This document shows positions 52,137 through 61,467 of a DNA stretch of 64,000 nt, piece by piece. Within the stretch, counting starts at the first letter, position 1. Each line of letters starts with the position of its first letter. A program made the translations under genes and the position numbers. A model generated the notes under the pieces. That model had not been told where the DNA came from, did not search any database, and worked only from the letters and a program-made list of their open reading frames with translations. The DNA is from Lachnospiraceae bacterium (GTDB lineage Bacteria > Bacillota > Clostridia > Lachnospirales > Lachnospiraceae). The stretch covers positions 1 through 64,000 of the forward strand of contig JAJQBK010000006.1 of the NCBI GenBank assembly GCA_021203305.1. Reading direction: 5' to 3'.

Positions 52137-52595
52137 ATGAAAAAGGATTACAGCATCCGTCCCATGACAGAGGCGGATTATGACGATGTATTTGCCCTCT
52201 GGGAGACCATCACCGGCTTCGGAATCCGCTCCATCGACGATTCCAGGGAGGGGGTGGCCCGCTTCCTGAACAGAAATCCCGGCCTCTCCGTGGTGGCTGT
52301 ATCAGACGGGCGGATCGTGGGGAGCATTCTGTGCGGGCACGACGGCCGCCGGGGCTGCCTGTATCACGTCTGCGTGGAGGAAAGCTGCCGCCAGATGGGC
52401 ATCGGCCAGAGCATGGTGGAGACCTGTGTCAAAGCCCTGGCCCAAGAGGGCATCAATAAGGTCAACCTGATCGCCTTCCGCCGCAACGCCGTGGGCAACA
52501 TGTTCTGGGGCAAGCTTGAGTGGATTTACCGCGACGACCTGAACTACTACGATTTGGCATTAAATAAAGACAATTATACAGTGTTTATTAATTAG
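52137..52595 (+). CDS. GNAT family N-acetyltransferase in the arginine operon
   Basis: A 152-residue GNAT with the acetyl-CoA motif HVCVEESCRQMGIGQSMV and the closing IAFRRNAVGNMFWGKLEW. It lies 17 bases after argC and 15 before argJ, so it is an operon member. It may acetylate glutamate, replenishing the acetyl group that the ArgJ cycle recycles, or act on an unrelated amine or protein; size and motifs fit YpeA-like enzymes and do not prove either. Confidence 0.85.
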   Translation: MKKDYSIRPMTEADYDDVFALWETITGFGIRSIDDSREGVARFLNRNPGLSVVAVSDGRIVGSILCGHDGRRGCLYHVCVEESCRQMGIGQSMVETCVKALAQEGINKVNLIAFRRNAVGNMFWGKLEWIYRDDLNYYDLALNKDNYTVFIN

Positions 52596-52610
52596 AAAGA
52601 GAGAACTACC

Positions 52611-53834
52611 ATGAAAATCATCCCCGGCGGCGTCACCGCCCCCAAAGGCTTCGAAGCCGCGGGCGTGGAAGCCGGCATCAAATATCAGAATCGAAAGGAT
52701 ATGGCCCTCATTTACAGCGCCGCCCCCTGCGTCGCGGCGGGCACCTTTACCTCCAACGTGGTGAAAGCCGCCCCGGTCCTCTGGGACCGCAAAATTGTGG
52801 AAGAAAGCAAGGAAATTCACGCGGTGGTGGTCAATTCCGGCATCGCCAACGCGGCCACCGGCAGGGAAGGCCTTGCCCGCTGTGAGCAGACCGCCCGGGC
52901 TGCGGCGCAAGCCCTACGCATTCCGGAAGACAGCGTGCTGCTGGGTTCCACCGGCGTCATCGGTATGCAGCTGAGAATGGACAGAGTGGAAGAGGGAATA
53001 AAACTTCTCACAGAGGCAAAGACGTCCTCCGCGGCTTCCGCCCACGACGCGGCCTGCGCTATTATGACCACGGATACCGTCTCCAAGGAGGCCGCTGTGG
53101 AATTTGAGATCGGCGGCGTGACGGTGACCATGGGCGGCATGTGCAAGGGAAGCGGCATGATTCATCCCAATATGTGCACTATGCTGGGCTTTGTGACCAC
53201 TGATGTGCTGATCACAAAGGAGCTGCTGGCCGAGGCACTGAGGAACGATGTGGCGGATACCTTCAACATGATTTCCGTGGACGGCGACACCTCCACCAAC
53301 GATACCCTGCTGGTGCTGGCGAACGGCCAGGCGGGCAACCCGGTCATTGACCGGAAGGGCGAGGATTATGATAAATTCTGTGAAGCCCTCCATTATATCA
53401 ACGAGACCCAGGCCAAACGCATGGCTGGGGACGGCGAGGGCGCGACGGCGCTGTTTGAGTGCCAGGTGGTCAACGCCGATACCAAAGAGCACGCCAGAAC
53501 CCTGGCCAAAAGCGTGATCTGCTCCTCTTTAAGCAAGGCGGCCATCTACGGCCATGACGCCAACTGGGGCCGGTTTGTCTGTGCCCTGGGCTACAGCGGC
53601 GTCCTCTTTGAACCGGAGAGGATCGAGCTCTCCTGCCGCTCCAAAGCCGGAGATATCCTGATTTATAAGGACGGCGCCGGCACCGATTACAGCGAGGAGG
53701 AGGCCACTAAGATCCTTTCTGAACCTGAAGTCACCGTATACGTGGACATGAAGATGGGGACCGAATGCGCCACCGCCTGGGGCTGCGATTTGACCTACGA
53801 TTACGTCAAAATCAACGCCGACTACCGCTCCTGA
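52611..53834 (+). CDS. argJ: Glutamate N-acetyltransferase / ornithine acetyltransferase
   Basis: ArgJ moves the acetyl group from acetylornithine to glutamate, closing the cyclic arginine pathway. It is made as a precursor that cuts itself before a Thr; the site [16 protein letters not shown] is present with the nucleophile Thr190 (Cys replaces the usual Ala before it). 407 residues, AAAGAGAG upstream. Whether it is bifunctional cannot be told from sequence. Confidence 0.96.
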   Translation: MKIIPGGVTAPKGFEAAGVEAGIKYQNRKDMALIYSAAPCVAAGTFTSNVVKAAPVLWDRKIVEESKEIHAVVVNSGIANAATGREGLARCEQTARAAAQALRIPEDSVLLGSTGVIGMQLRMDRVEEGIKLLTEAKTSSAASAHDAACAIMTTDTVSKEAAVEFEIGGVTVTMGGMCKGSGMIHPNMCTMLGFVTTDVLITKELLAEALRNDVADTFNMISVDGDTSTNDTLLVLANGQAGNPVIDRKGEDYDKFCEALHYINETQAKRMAGDGEGATALFECQVVNADTKEHARTLAKSVICSSLSKAAIYGHDANWGRFVCALGYSGVLFEPERIELSCRSKAGDILIYKDGAGTDYSEEEATKILSEPEVTVYVDMKMGTECATAWGCDLTYDYVKINADYRS

Positions 53835-53863
53835 AACTACACAACGAAAAGGAAAAAACTCCA

Positions 53864-54754
53864 ATGGACTATATGGAAGACGCCATGAAAAAAGCGGAGG
53901 TCCTCATCGAGGCCCTCCCCTATATACAACAGTTTAACCGCCGCATCGTGGTCATCAAATACGGCGGCTCCGCCATGAGCGACGAAACCCTCCAGCGCAA
54001 CGTCATCAAGGATGTGACCCTCTTAAAGCTGGTGGGCTTCAAGCCCATTATCGTCCACGGCGGCGGTAAGGAAATCAGCCGCTGGATGAAAAAGGTGGGA
54101 AAGGAAAGCACCTTTGTGAACGGCCTGCGTGTCACCGACGCCGAGACCATGGAAGTTGCCGAGATGGTTTTAAACCGGGTTAATAAACGCCTGGTCACCA
54201 TGGTACAGGAGCTGGGCGTCAAGGCCGTGGGCGTCACCGGCAAGGACGGCGGCATGATTCAGGTGGAAAAGAAATACTCTGACGGCCAGGATATCGGCTT
54301 TGTGGGCAATATCACCAAGGTTTCCCCAAAGCTTCTGTTTGATCTGCTGGATAAGGACTTTCTGCCCATTGTGGCTCCCGTGGGCCTGGACGACGAGTAT
54401 CAGACCTACAATATCAACGCGGACGATGCGGCCTGCGCCATCGCCAGGGCCGTGGGCGCGGACAAGCTGGTATTTCTGACAGATATCGAGGGACTTTACC
54501 GGGACATCAACGATAAAACCACCTTTATCTCCAGACTGTCCGCGACAGAGGCCAGAGGGCTGATCGAGAGCGGCATCATCGGCGGCGGCATGCTCCCCAA
54601 GCTGGGAAACTGCATCTCCGCCATTGAGGACGGCGTCAACCGGGTGCATATCCTGGACGGGCGCATTCCCCACAGCTTATTGCTGGAAATCTTCACCAAC
54701 AAGGGTATCGGCACGGCCATCGTGGCGGACGCGGAAAAGGAGCGCATGTTATGA
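53864..54754 (+). CDS. argB: Acetylglutamate kinase
   Basis: ArgB phosphorylates N-acetylglutamate. It has the amino-acid-kinase motifs [26 protein letters not shown] and [16 protein letters not shown]; 296 residues. ATG 53864 (AAAAGGAAAA upstream) is chosen; the frame is open 33 codons earlier inside argJ. It overlaps argD by 4 bases. An N-terminal helix ([17 protein letters not shown]) is of the type that makes arginine-sensitive hexamers in other bacteria. Confidence 0.96.
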   Translation: MDYMEDAMKKAEVLIEALPYIQQFNRRIVVIKYGGSAMSDETLQRNVIKDVTLLKLVGFKPIIVHGGGKEISRWMKKVGKESTFVNGLRVTDAETMEVAEMVLNRVNKRLVTMVQELGVKAVGVTGKDGGMIQVEKKYSDGQDIGFVGNITKVSPKLLFDLLDKDFLPIVAPVGLDDEYQTYNINADDAACAIARAVGADKLVFLTDIEGLYRDINDKTTFISRLSATEARGLIESGIIGGGMLPKLGNCISAIEDGVNRVHILDGRIPHSLLLEIFTNKGIGTAIVADAEKERML

Positions 54755-55956
54755 TGTATCAGGAAATTGAGCAGGCGGAGAGGGATTTGCTGCACACCTA
54801 CAACCGCTTTCCGGTGGTGTTTGACCACGGTGAGGGCGTACATTTATATGACACGGAGGGAAAGGAATACCTGGACTTTTGCGCCGGCATCGCTGTTTTT
54901 GCGCTGGGCTACGGTGTGAAGGAATACAACGATGCCCTGAAGGATCAGGTGGACATGCTGATTCATACCTCCAATTATTTTTATAATGAACCCGCCATCC
55001 GGGCGGCGGCGCTGGTGAAGAAATATACCGGCATGGACAGGGTATTTTTTACCAATTCCGGCGGGGAGAGCGTGGAGGGCGCCATCAAGGCGGCCCGCAA
55101 GTACGCCTATACCAGGGACGGACATACGGACCATGAGATTATCGCCATGGAGCACTCCTTCCATGGGCGCACCATGGGCGCGCTCTCTGTGACAGGCAAC
55201 GCCCACTACCGGGAGCCCTTTGAGCCGCTGATCGGCAATATTAAATTTGCGGAGTATAATAATCTGGACAGCGTAAAGGCCCAGGTGACGGAGAAAACCT
55301 GCGCTATTATTATGGAGACGGTGCAGGGCGAGGGAGGTATTTTCCCGGCCGCGCCGGAATTTATTCAGGGCATAAGGAAGCTTTGTGATGAGAAGGACAT
55401 TCTGCTGATTCTGGACGAAATTCAGTGCGGCATGGGCCGGACCGGTACCATGTACGCCTACGAGCGGTATGGAATCAAGCCGGATATTCTTGCTACCGCG
55501 AAGGCTCTGGGCTGCGGCGTGCCGGTGGGCGCCTTTGCCATGACGGAGCGGGTGGCGGAGAAATCGCTGACGGCGGGAGACCATGGCTCTACCTACGGCG
55601 GCAATCCGCTGGCCTGCCGGGCGGTCTGCTCTGTCTTTGAGCTGATGGAGCAGAAGCGGGTTCTGGACAATGTCAACCGGGTCGGCGCCTATCTGGAACA
55701 GAGACTTTCAGAGCTGGTCGGGGAATATGATTTTATTTCCGGACAGAGAGGACTGGGCCTGATGCGAGGGCTGGTCTTTGACTGCCCAGTGAGCGGCATT
55801 CTGCGCAAAACCCTGCAAAAGGGGCTGGTGCTGATCAACGCGGGCACCAATGTGCTTCGCTTCGTGCCGCCTCTTGTGATCAGCGAAAAGGATGTGGACG
55901 ACATGATGGCGATTCTTAAGTCCGCGCTGGGTGAATGGAGCAGGGAACAGGTATGA
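54751..55956 (+). CDS. argD: Acetylornithine aminotransferase
   Basis: A class III PLP aminotransferase of 401 residues with [31 protein letters not shown] and the PLP-binding Lys in [16 protein letters not shown]. It converts N-acetylglutamate semialdehyde to acetylornithine. Its start overlaps argB (ATGA) and its stop overlaps the next gene (ATGA), giving a tightly coupled chain. Confidence 0.96.
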   Translation: MMYQEIEQAERDLLHTYNRFPVVFDHGEGVHLYDTEGKEYLDFCAGIAVFALGYGVKEYNDALKDQVDMLIHTSNYFYNEPAIRAAALVKKYTGMDRVFFTNSGGESVEGAIKAARKYAYTRDGHTDHEIIAMEHSFHGRTMGALSVTGNAHYREPFEPLIGNIKFAEYNNLDSVKAQVTEKTCAIIMETVQGEGGIFPAAPEFIQGIRKLCDEKDILLILDEIQCGMGRTGTMYAYERYGIKPDILATAKALGCGVPVGAFAMTERVAEKSLTAGDHGSTYGGNPLACRAVCSVFELMEQKRVLDNVNRVGAYLEQRLSELVGEYDFISGQRGLGLMRGLVFDCPVSGILRKTLQKGLVLINAGTNVLRFVPPLVISEKDVDDMMAILKSALGEWSREQV

Positions 55957-57320
55957 GCAAAGGAATACACAGAGTATTTGCCGTTCTTCTGGCGCTGCTT
56001 GTCATCGGCTGCGGTGCGTTCACATATGTGGATATGTATGTGGAGAAGGAAGAGGAGGAGGTGGGATCGGCCACACTGCGGTTCTGGTATACGGACAGCT
56101 CCATGACGAGTTATTATAATAACGCTGCCAGCTATTTTAACAAGCGGCATGAGGGCGTCACTGTCGTGCCGGTGCTGGTGGACAGCGGGGAGTATCTGGA
56201 TGGCATCTACAATGCTTCCGTGGCCGGTTCGGGCTATCCGGATATCTATGTGATCAGCGACTCCTCCCTGGGGAAAGCCTATCTGGCCGGGCTGACTGTG
56301 CCGGTGACGGATGAGGGCATGGAGGAGCAGTTTTCCCAGGTGGCGCTGACGGCAGTGACGTATGAGGAAAAAATCATCGGCTATCCCTTCTATTTTGATA
56401 CCAGCACCCTGGTTTACAATGAGACCTATCTGCAGCAGATCGCCAACGGGGAGACCGCGGCCACCGGGGACGAGGACGGGGATACGGAGGAGTATGCTGA
56501 GGCGGAGGCTGAGCAGGAGACGTCTGAGAACGGGGAAACAGAGGAAGAGACGGCGCTTACCGTGGAGGATCTGATTCCGGAGACGGTGGACGATCTGCTG
56601 GCCCTGGCCAATAATTATAACGCGCCGGAGACGGTGGAATCCCTCTTTAAATGGGATGTAAACGATGTATTTTACAATTATTATTTTGTGGGCGCGCAGA
56701 TGATCGTCGACGGCTCGGTCAGCTCGGATGTGGATATCAACACGGAGGGGGCGATCAGCTGTCTGGAGATTTTTCAGGAGCTGACGGAATTCTTTTATAT
56801 TGATCCGGACGAGGTGGATGCGGACAGCATTCTCGAGGAATTTATTGAGGGGAAAATTTTGTTTACCATTATGGATACGGATCATTCCCTGCAGCTGGAG
56901 GAAGCGGCTTTGGAAGGCACCATGGAGTATGATTATGGCTACAGTGTCATTCCGGATCCCAGCGGGAGCCTGGCCGGCGCGGCCCTGGCGGTGACGCAGA
57001 CCGTGGTGGTCAACGGCTATACGGAATACGCGGAGGCGGCCAACGCTTTCGCGAAGTTTCTGACCTGTGAATACGCGGCGGATTTGTATGCCAACACCGG
57101 CCATGTGTCCGCCAACAGCCAGGTGGAAAAGACCACGGAGCTGGAGCAGGTGTTCAGCCAGGAGTATGAGCGCAGTACCTGTCTGCCCAAGAACCCGGCG
57201 GCCGGAAACTTCTGGATGCTTCTGGAGAATACCTTCAGCAATGTCTGGGACGGAGAGAATATTGAGGCGGAGCTTCTGACCCTGGAGGACGCGGTGAAGG
57301 CGCAGTACGCGGTGGAGTAG
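55953..57320 (+). CDS. Orphan extracellular solute-binding lipoprotein coupled to argD
   Basis: A lipobox-like LLVIGC ends the signal, then a family 1 type solute-binding fold (ATLRFWYTDSSMTSYYNNAA, GYPDIYVISDSSL, YPFYFDTSTLVYN). A very acidic insertion occupies about residues 168-200. No permease or ATPase gene follows. The start overlaps the argD stop by 4 bases, so it is translated with the arginine genes. Substrate unknown; the fold usually binds oligosaccharides, so its place in an arginine operon is unexpected. Confidence 0.75.
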   Translation: MSKGIHRVFAVLLALLVIGCGAFTYVDMYVEKEEEEVGSATLRFWYTDSSMTSYYNNAASYFNKRHEGVTVVPVLVDSGEYLDGIYNASVAGSGYPDIYVISDSSLGKAYLAGLTVPVTDEGMEEQFSQVALTAVTYEEKIIGYPFYFDTSTLVYNETYLQQIANGETAATGDEDGDTEEYAEAEAEQETSENGETEEETALTVEDLIPETVDDLLALANNYNAPETVESLFKWDVNDVFYNYYFVGAQMIVDGSVSSDVDINTEGAISCLEIFQELTEFFYIDPDEVDADSILEEFIEGKILFTIMDTDHSLQLEEAALEGTMEYDYGYSVIPDPSGSLAGAALAVTQTVVVNGYTEYAEAANAFAKFLTCEYAADLYANTGHVSANSQVEKTTELEQVFSQEYERSTCLPKNPAAGNFWMLLENTFSNVWDGENIEAELLTLEDAVKAQYAVE

Positions 57321-57390
57321 AGGATATCACAGCTTTTACGGGGTCATCCATTCAGCGCGAACCGTAGTGAAACGGAGAACAGCGAATTGG

Positions 57391-57413
57391 ATCGTGAAGT
57401 ATTTTGTCACGAT
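57391..57413. promoter_or_regulatory. Inverted repeat upstream of comEA
   Basis: ATCGTGA (57391-57397) and TCACGAT (57407-57413) are perfect complements with a 9-base spacer, 30 bases before the comEA start and touching TATATAGT. It could be an operator. Confidence 0.4.
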
Positions 57414-57443
57414 ATATAGTCAGGCCATCCCGGAAGGGATTTT

Positions 57444-58178
57444 ATGCATACATGGAAAAAATGGATACAGATACTGCTGATTATGACGGCTGTCCTGCTT
57501 TTGCCGGGCTGCGGCAGCAAAAACACGCCGGAACTGCAGGACATCCTGCAAAATACCGGGCAGGAGGATGCCTCTGGGGAAGGGACTTCGAAGGGCAGTG
57601 ATGACGGTTCCGCACAGGATACTGCCGGAAACAGCGCGGCGCAGGGTACGGAATCGGGGCAGGGTACAGGAGAAGAGATAGGCGGCGAAAATTCGGGCGC
57701 AGGCTCAGACGCTGTGGCAGGAACGAAAGAGGAAAGCACGGAAAACAAAATCTGCGTGTTTGTCTGCGGCGAGGTGGTATCTCCGGGGGTATATTATTTT
57801 CCCGAGGGAGCCAGAAAGGTGGACGCCGTGGAGGCGGCGGGCGGATTTACGGAGGAGGCCAACGAAAGCTATGTGAACCTGGCGGAGCTTCTGACGGATG
57901 AGATGCAGCTTTACATCCCGGCTCAGGGGGAGGAGACCGGCAGCGGGGAAGCGGCGGCGACCGAGACGCAGGCCGCCCACGCGGGCCAGATCAATCTGAA
58001 CACCGCCACGCTGGAGGAGCTGTGTACGCTGAACGGCATCGGCGAGAGCAAGGCGCAGGCTATTTTATCCTACCGGGAGGAGCACGGCGGCTTCACAGGC
58101 ATTGAGGAGCTGAAGGAAGTGAGCGGCATCGGCGACAGTACATTTGAGAAGATAAAGGAAAGTATCTATGTAGAATAG
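57444..58178 (+). CDS. comEA: ComEA-like DNA-binding lipoprotein
   Basis: A lipoprotein signal (VLLLPGC) precedes a Ser/Gly/Glu-rich linker, an SLBB domain (about residues 101-160, ICVFVCGEVVSPGVYYFPEG) and a C-terminal double helix-hairpin-helix (INLNTATLEELCTLNGIGES, then ELKEVSGIGDSTFEKI). ComEA binds DNA outside the membrane and hands it to ComEC. comEC lies 3.3 kb downstream with a two-component system in between. AAGGGAT upstream is a moderate site. Confidence 0.9.
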   Translation: MHTWKKWIQILLIMTAVLLLPGCGSKNTPELQDILQNTGQEDASGEGTSKGSDDGSAQDTAGNSAAQGTESGQGTGEEIGGENSGAGSDAVAGTKEESTENKICVFVCGEVVSPGVYYFPEGARKVDAVEAAGGFTEEANESYVNLAELLTDEMQLYIPAQGEETGSGEAAATETQAAHAGQINLNTATLEELCTLNGIGESKAQAILSYREEHGGFTGIEELKEVSGIGDSTFEKIKESIYVE

Positions 58179-58187
58179 GAGCGGATT

Positions 58188-58886
58188 ATGGCGAAAAAGG
58201 TTTTGGTGGTGGATGATGAGAAGCTGATCGTAAAGGGAATCCGATTCAGCCTGGAGCAGGAGGGCATGGAGGTGGACGCCGCCTATGACGGGGAGGAAGC
58301 GGTTGCCATGGCGAAAAATAAGGACTATGACATGATTCTGCTGGATGTGATGTTGCCCAAGATGGGCGGCTTTGAGGTCTGCCAGCAGATCAGGGAATTC
58401 TCCGATGTGCCGGTGCTGATGCTGACCGCCAAGGGCGACGACATGGACAAAATTCTGGGGCTGGAGTACGGCGCCGACGATTACATTACCAAACCCTTCA
58501 ATATTCTGGAGGTGAAGGCCAGGATGAAGGCGATCATGCGGCGGGCGTCCAAAAAGGAGGAGGCGGCCGGACCGGAGAATCTGATCGAGGACGGCGATCT
58601 GCGCCTGGAGAGAGACGGAAGGCGCTGCTATATCCAGGACCGGGAGATGAATCTGACCGCCAAGGAATATGAGCTTTTAGAGCTCCTTGTCTCCAATCCC
58701 AACAAGATATACAGCAGAGAACAGCTCCTGAAGCTGGTGTGGGGAGCGGACTATCCGGGAGACGTGCGTACCGTGGACGTACACGTCAGGCGGCTGCGGG
58801 AAAAGATTGAGGCAAACCCCAGCGAGCCCAGATACATTCACACCAAATGGGGCGTGGGATATTATTACCGCTGCAAGCAGGCATAG
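58188..58886 (+). CDS. OmpR/PhoB-family response regulator
   Basis: A receiver domain (VLVVDDEKLI, phospho-acceptor Asp53 in ILLDVMLPKMGG, Lys102 in TKPF) and a C-terminal winged helix (LTAKEYELLELL, VDVHVRRLREKIE, TKWGVGYYY). It lies 10 bases after comEA and 22 before its histidine kinase. The whole sequence is typical of the WalR/MtrA-like class. Confidence 0.95.
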   Translation: MAKKVLVVDDEKLIVKGIRFSLEQEGMEVDAAYDGEEAVAMAKNKDYDMILLDVMLPKMGGFEVCQQIREFSDVPVLMLTAKGDDMDKILGLEYGADDYITKPFNILEVKARMKAIMRRASKKEEAAGPENLIEDGDLRLERDGRRCYIQDREMNLTAKEYELLELLVSNPNKIYSREQLLKLVWGADYPGDVRTVDVHVRRLREKIEANPSEPRYIHTKWGVGYYYRCKQA

Positions 58887-58907
58887 CATGACGAAGAGAA
58901 TGGCGAT

Positions 58908-60398
58908 ATGAAGAGTTTTTTTAAGCACATCGGGCATTTTTTCAGATCCCTTTTCAGCCTGAGAGTCTGTATTTTCCTGATCATGATCATCGTCGGCCTG
59001 GTGCCGTCGCTCATCCTGTATTTCGGCATTATGCAGAATTATGAGAATGAGGCGATAGAGAGCCGCGTCTCCATGGTGCAGAATCAGCTGAAGGTTCTGA
59101 CCAATCATCTGGTGACCTATAATTATCTGGAAAATCAGGATTCGGACGTGGTCAAGGCGGAGCTGGATATGCTCTCGAGCATTTACGAGGGCCGGGTGAT
59201 GATCATCAGCTCCAGCTTTAAGGTGGTGGAGGATACCTACGGCATCAGTATCGGGAAATATATGGTCTCGGAGGAGGTCGTTAAGGGCTTTCAGGGCACC
59301 AGCATGTCTCATTACGACAGGGTCAACGGCTTTATTGAGATCATTACTCCCATCACAAGCACGGTAGAGGTGATCAATGAGAGCAATGAGATGGTGACGC
59401 AGGAGACAGTGATCGGCGTGATGTTCACCAGCATTTCCAACGACGCGATCATGGACATTCTGGATCTTTTGCAGAACCGGGCCGTGCTTCTTCTGACGCT
59501 GTCCATGGTGGCGATTGTGCTGGTGGCCTTTGTGCTGTCCGGCCTTCTGGTGGTGCCGTTTAAAAGGCTCAGCGTTTCCATCAGCAATGTAAAGAACGGG
59601 TTTTTCGATGAGTTTAAGCCGGAGAACAGCTATGTGGAGACCAGCCAGATTTCAGCGGCCTTTGAGGAGCTGCTGGACAGGATGAAGCTTTTAGATGAAT
59701 CCCGGCAGGAGTTTGTGGAGAACGTAAGCCATGAGCTGAAGACGCCGATGACCAGCATGAAGGTGCTGGCGGATTCCATCGCCGCCATGCCGGACGCCCC
59801 CGCGGAGCTGTATCAGGAGTTTTTCCGGGACGTGACGTCGGAGATTGACCGGGAAAATAAGATCATCACAGATCTGCTTTCCCTGGTCAAGATGGACAAA
59901 AAAGCGGCGGAGCTGGACGTGGAGCCCAGGGATATCAACAGTATGCTGGAGCTGATTTTGAAAAGGCTCCTGCCTCTGGCCCGCCAGAAGGATATAGAGG
60001 TGGTGCTGGAATGTGTCCGCCCGGTGACCGCGGAGGTGGATGAGGTCAAGCTGAACCTGGCGCTCACCAATCTGGTGGAGAACGCCATCAAGTATAATTG
60101 CGAGAACGGCAGCGTGAAGGTGCGGCTGGACGCGGATCACCAGTTCTTTACCGTGGAGGTGGAGGACAACGGAATCGGTATTCCGGAACAGGATCTGCCT
60201 CATATTTATGAGCGTTTCTACCGGGTGGATAAGTCCCACTCCCGGGAGATCGGAGGCACAGGCCTGGGCCTTGCCATCACGAAGAGCGCCGTGATGATGC
60301 ATCGGGGAACGATCCAGGTGGAATCGGAGCCCGGGAAGGGAACCACCTTCACGGTGCAGATCCCGTTAAAGTATTCCGGCAGTCAGGAGAGCTTATGA
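58908..60398 (+). CDS. Membrane sensor histidine kinase
   Basis: Two membrane helices (about residues 19-42 and 189-213) enclose an extracytoplasmic sensor domain of about 145 residues. HAMP (about 214-265), HisKA with VSHELKTPMTS (His275) and a HATPase domain (NLVENAIKYN, VEDNGIGIPEQD, GGTGLGLAITKS) follow. It pairs with the preceding regulator; its stop overlaps the GerMN gene start (ATGA). The signal sensed is unknown. Confidence 0.95.
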   Translation: MKSFFKHIGHFFRSLFSLRVCIFLIMIIVGLVPSLILYFGIMQNYENEAIESRVSMVQNQLKVLTNHLVTYNYLENQDSDVVKAELDMLSSIYEGRVMIISSSFKVVEDTYGISIGKYMVSEEVVKGFQGTSMSHYDRVNGFIEIITPITSTVEVINESNEMVTQETVIGVMFTSISNDAIMDILDLLQNRAVLLLTLSMVAIVLVAFVLSGLLVVPFKRLSVSISNVKNGFFDEFKPENSYVETSQISAAFEELLDRMKLLDESRQEFVENVSHELKTPMTSMKVLADSIAAMPDAPAELYQEFFRDVTSEIDRENKIITDLLSLVKMDKKAAELDVEPRDINSMLELILKRLLPLARQKDIEVVLECVRPVTAEVDEVKLNLALTNLVENAIKYNCENGSVKVRLDADHQFFTVEVEDNGIGIPEQDLPHIYERFYRVDKSHSREIGGTGLGLAITKSAVMMHRGTIQVESEPGKGTTFTVQIPLKYSGSQESL

Positions 60399-61333
60399 GA
60401 AAAAAGAGAATGAAAAAAATGCTGTTTTTTCCTCTGCTTCTGTGTCTGCTTGTGGTCTCGTCCGTGGGCTGCGGCGGGGAGGACAAGGTAGGGGTGCCCA
60501 TCCTGATGGCCTACATCAGCACGGACGGAACCAAAATCGTGGAGGAGGAATATTATCTGGAATCCGTCTCGGTGGGTTCCCAGGTGAATGAAGTGCTGAA
60601 TCAGCTTTCCACGGCGCCCGCCAGGATGGAATATACGGCGCCGCTCTCCCAGGGAATAGAGGTGCTGGATGTGACTGTGGGCGAGGACAGCGTGGCGCTG
60701 AATCTGTCCCGGGAGTACAGCCAGATGGATTCCATTACGGAGATTCTGACCAGGGCGTCCATTGTGCGCAGCCTGACACAGATTGAGAGCATCACCTATG
60801 TATCCATTCAGGTGGAGGGCAGCGATATCAGGGACAACGATGGGGAGCTGGTGGGCAGGATGACAGCGGACAGCTTTATCGATAATTCCGGGGAGGAAAT
60901 TTCCGCCTATGAGAAGACCACGATCCGCCTGTATTTTGCCAATGAGGACGGCACGGCGTTAAAAGCGGTCAACCGGACGCTGGCTTATAATACCAATATC
61001 GCGATGGAAAGGCTGGTGCTGGAGGAGCTGATCAAGGGTCCCACAAGCACCAATACGGAGGTCGGCGCGCTTTTGTCCGCGGACACGAAGGTGGTCAGCG
61101 TGCTCGTGAAGGATAACGTATGCTATGTCAATCTGGATGAGACCTTTCTGACCTACAGTACGTCTGTGGAACCGGAGGTGGTGATTTACGGAATCGTGGA
61201 CACCCTCTGTGAGCTGTCAAATGTCAGCCGGGTACAGTTTTCTGTCAACGGTGATTCAAATGTGGTGTTCGGGGAGGATATCTCGCTGAATACGGAATTT
61301 ACAAAAGACCTGAGTTATGTGGAAACGGAGTGA
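60395..61333 (+). CDS. GerMN-domain lipoprotein
   Basis: A lipoprotein signal (LVVSSVGC) and two GerMN (sporulation/spore germination) domains: about residues 35-150 and 170-300, each with the pattern of a YY- or LYFA-type strand followed by a LL-GP segment (LEELIKGPT in the second). It is coupled to the histidine kinase. RR-HK-GerMN lipoprotein is the arrangement of actinobacterial MtrA-MtrB-LpqB, where LpqB modulates the kinase. A 7-bp hairpin (CTGTCGG/CCGACAG) follows at 61338-61369. Confidence 0.88.
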   Translation: MRKKRMKKMLFFPLLLCLLVVSSVGCGGEDKVGVPILMAYISTDGTKIVEEEYYLESVSVGSQVNEVLNQLSTAPARMEYTAPLSQGIEVLDVTVGEDSVALNLSREYSQMDSITEILTRASIVRSLTQIESITYVSIQVEGSDIRDNDGELVGRMTADSFIDNSGEEISAYEKTTIRLYFANEDGTALKAVNRTLAYNTNIAMERLVLEELIKGPTSTNTEVGALLSADTKVVSVLVKDNVCYVNLDETFLTYSTSVEPEVVIYGIVDTLCELSNVSRVQFSVNGDSNVVFGEDISLNTEFTKDLSYVETE

Positions 61334-61467
61334 GAAGCTGTCGGAAAATATCCTGTGATTGACCGACAGTTCCTGATGGCCGTGACGGATTGGCGCAGAC
61401 AATCTTAAGACGGCTGCGAACCGCGGAATAATAAGGGGTGCCTGATCTTTATCAAAGGGGGCACATA

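Noticed and set aside
55689-57104. 471-codon minus-strand frame opposite argD and the solute-binding protein
   Set aside because: It spans two real genes and their junction; composition is that of an antisense shadow.
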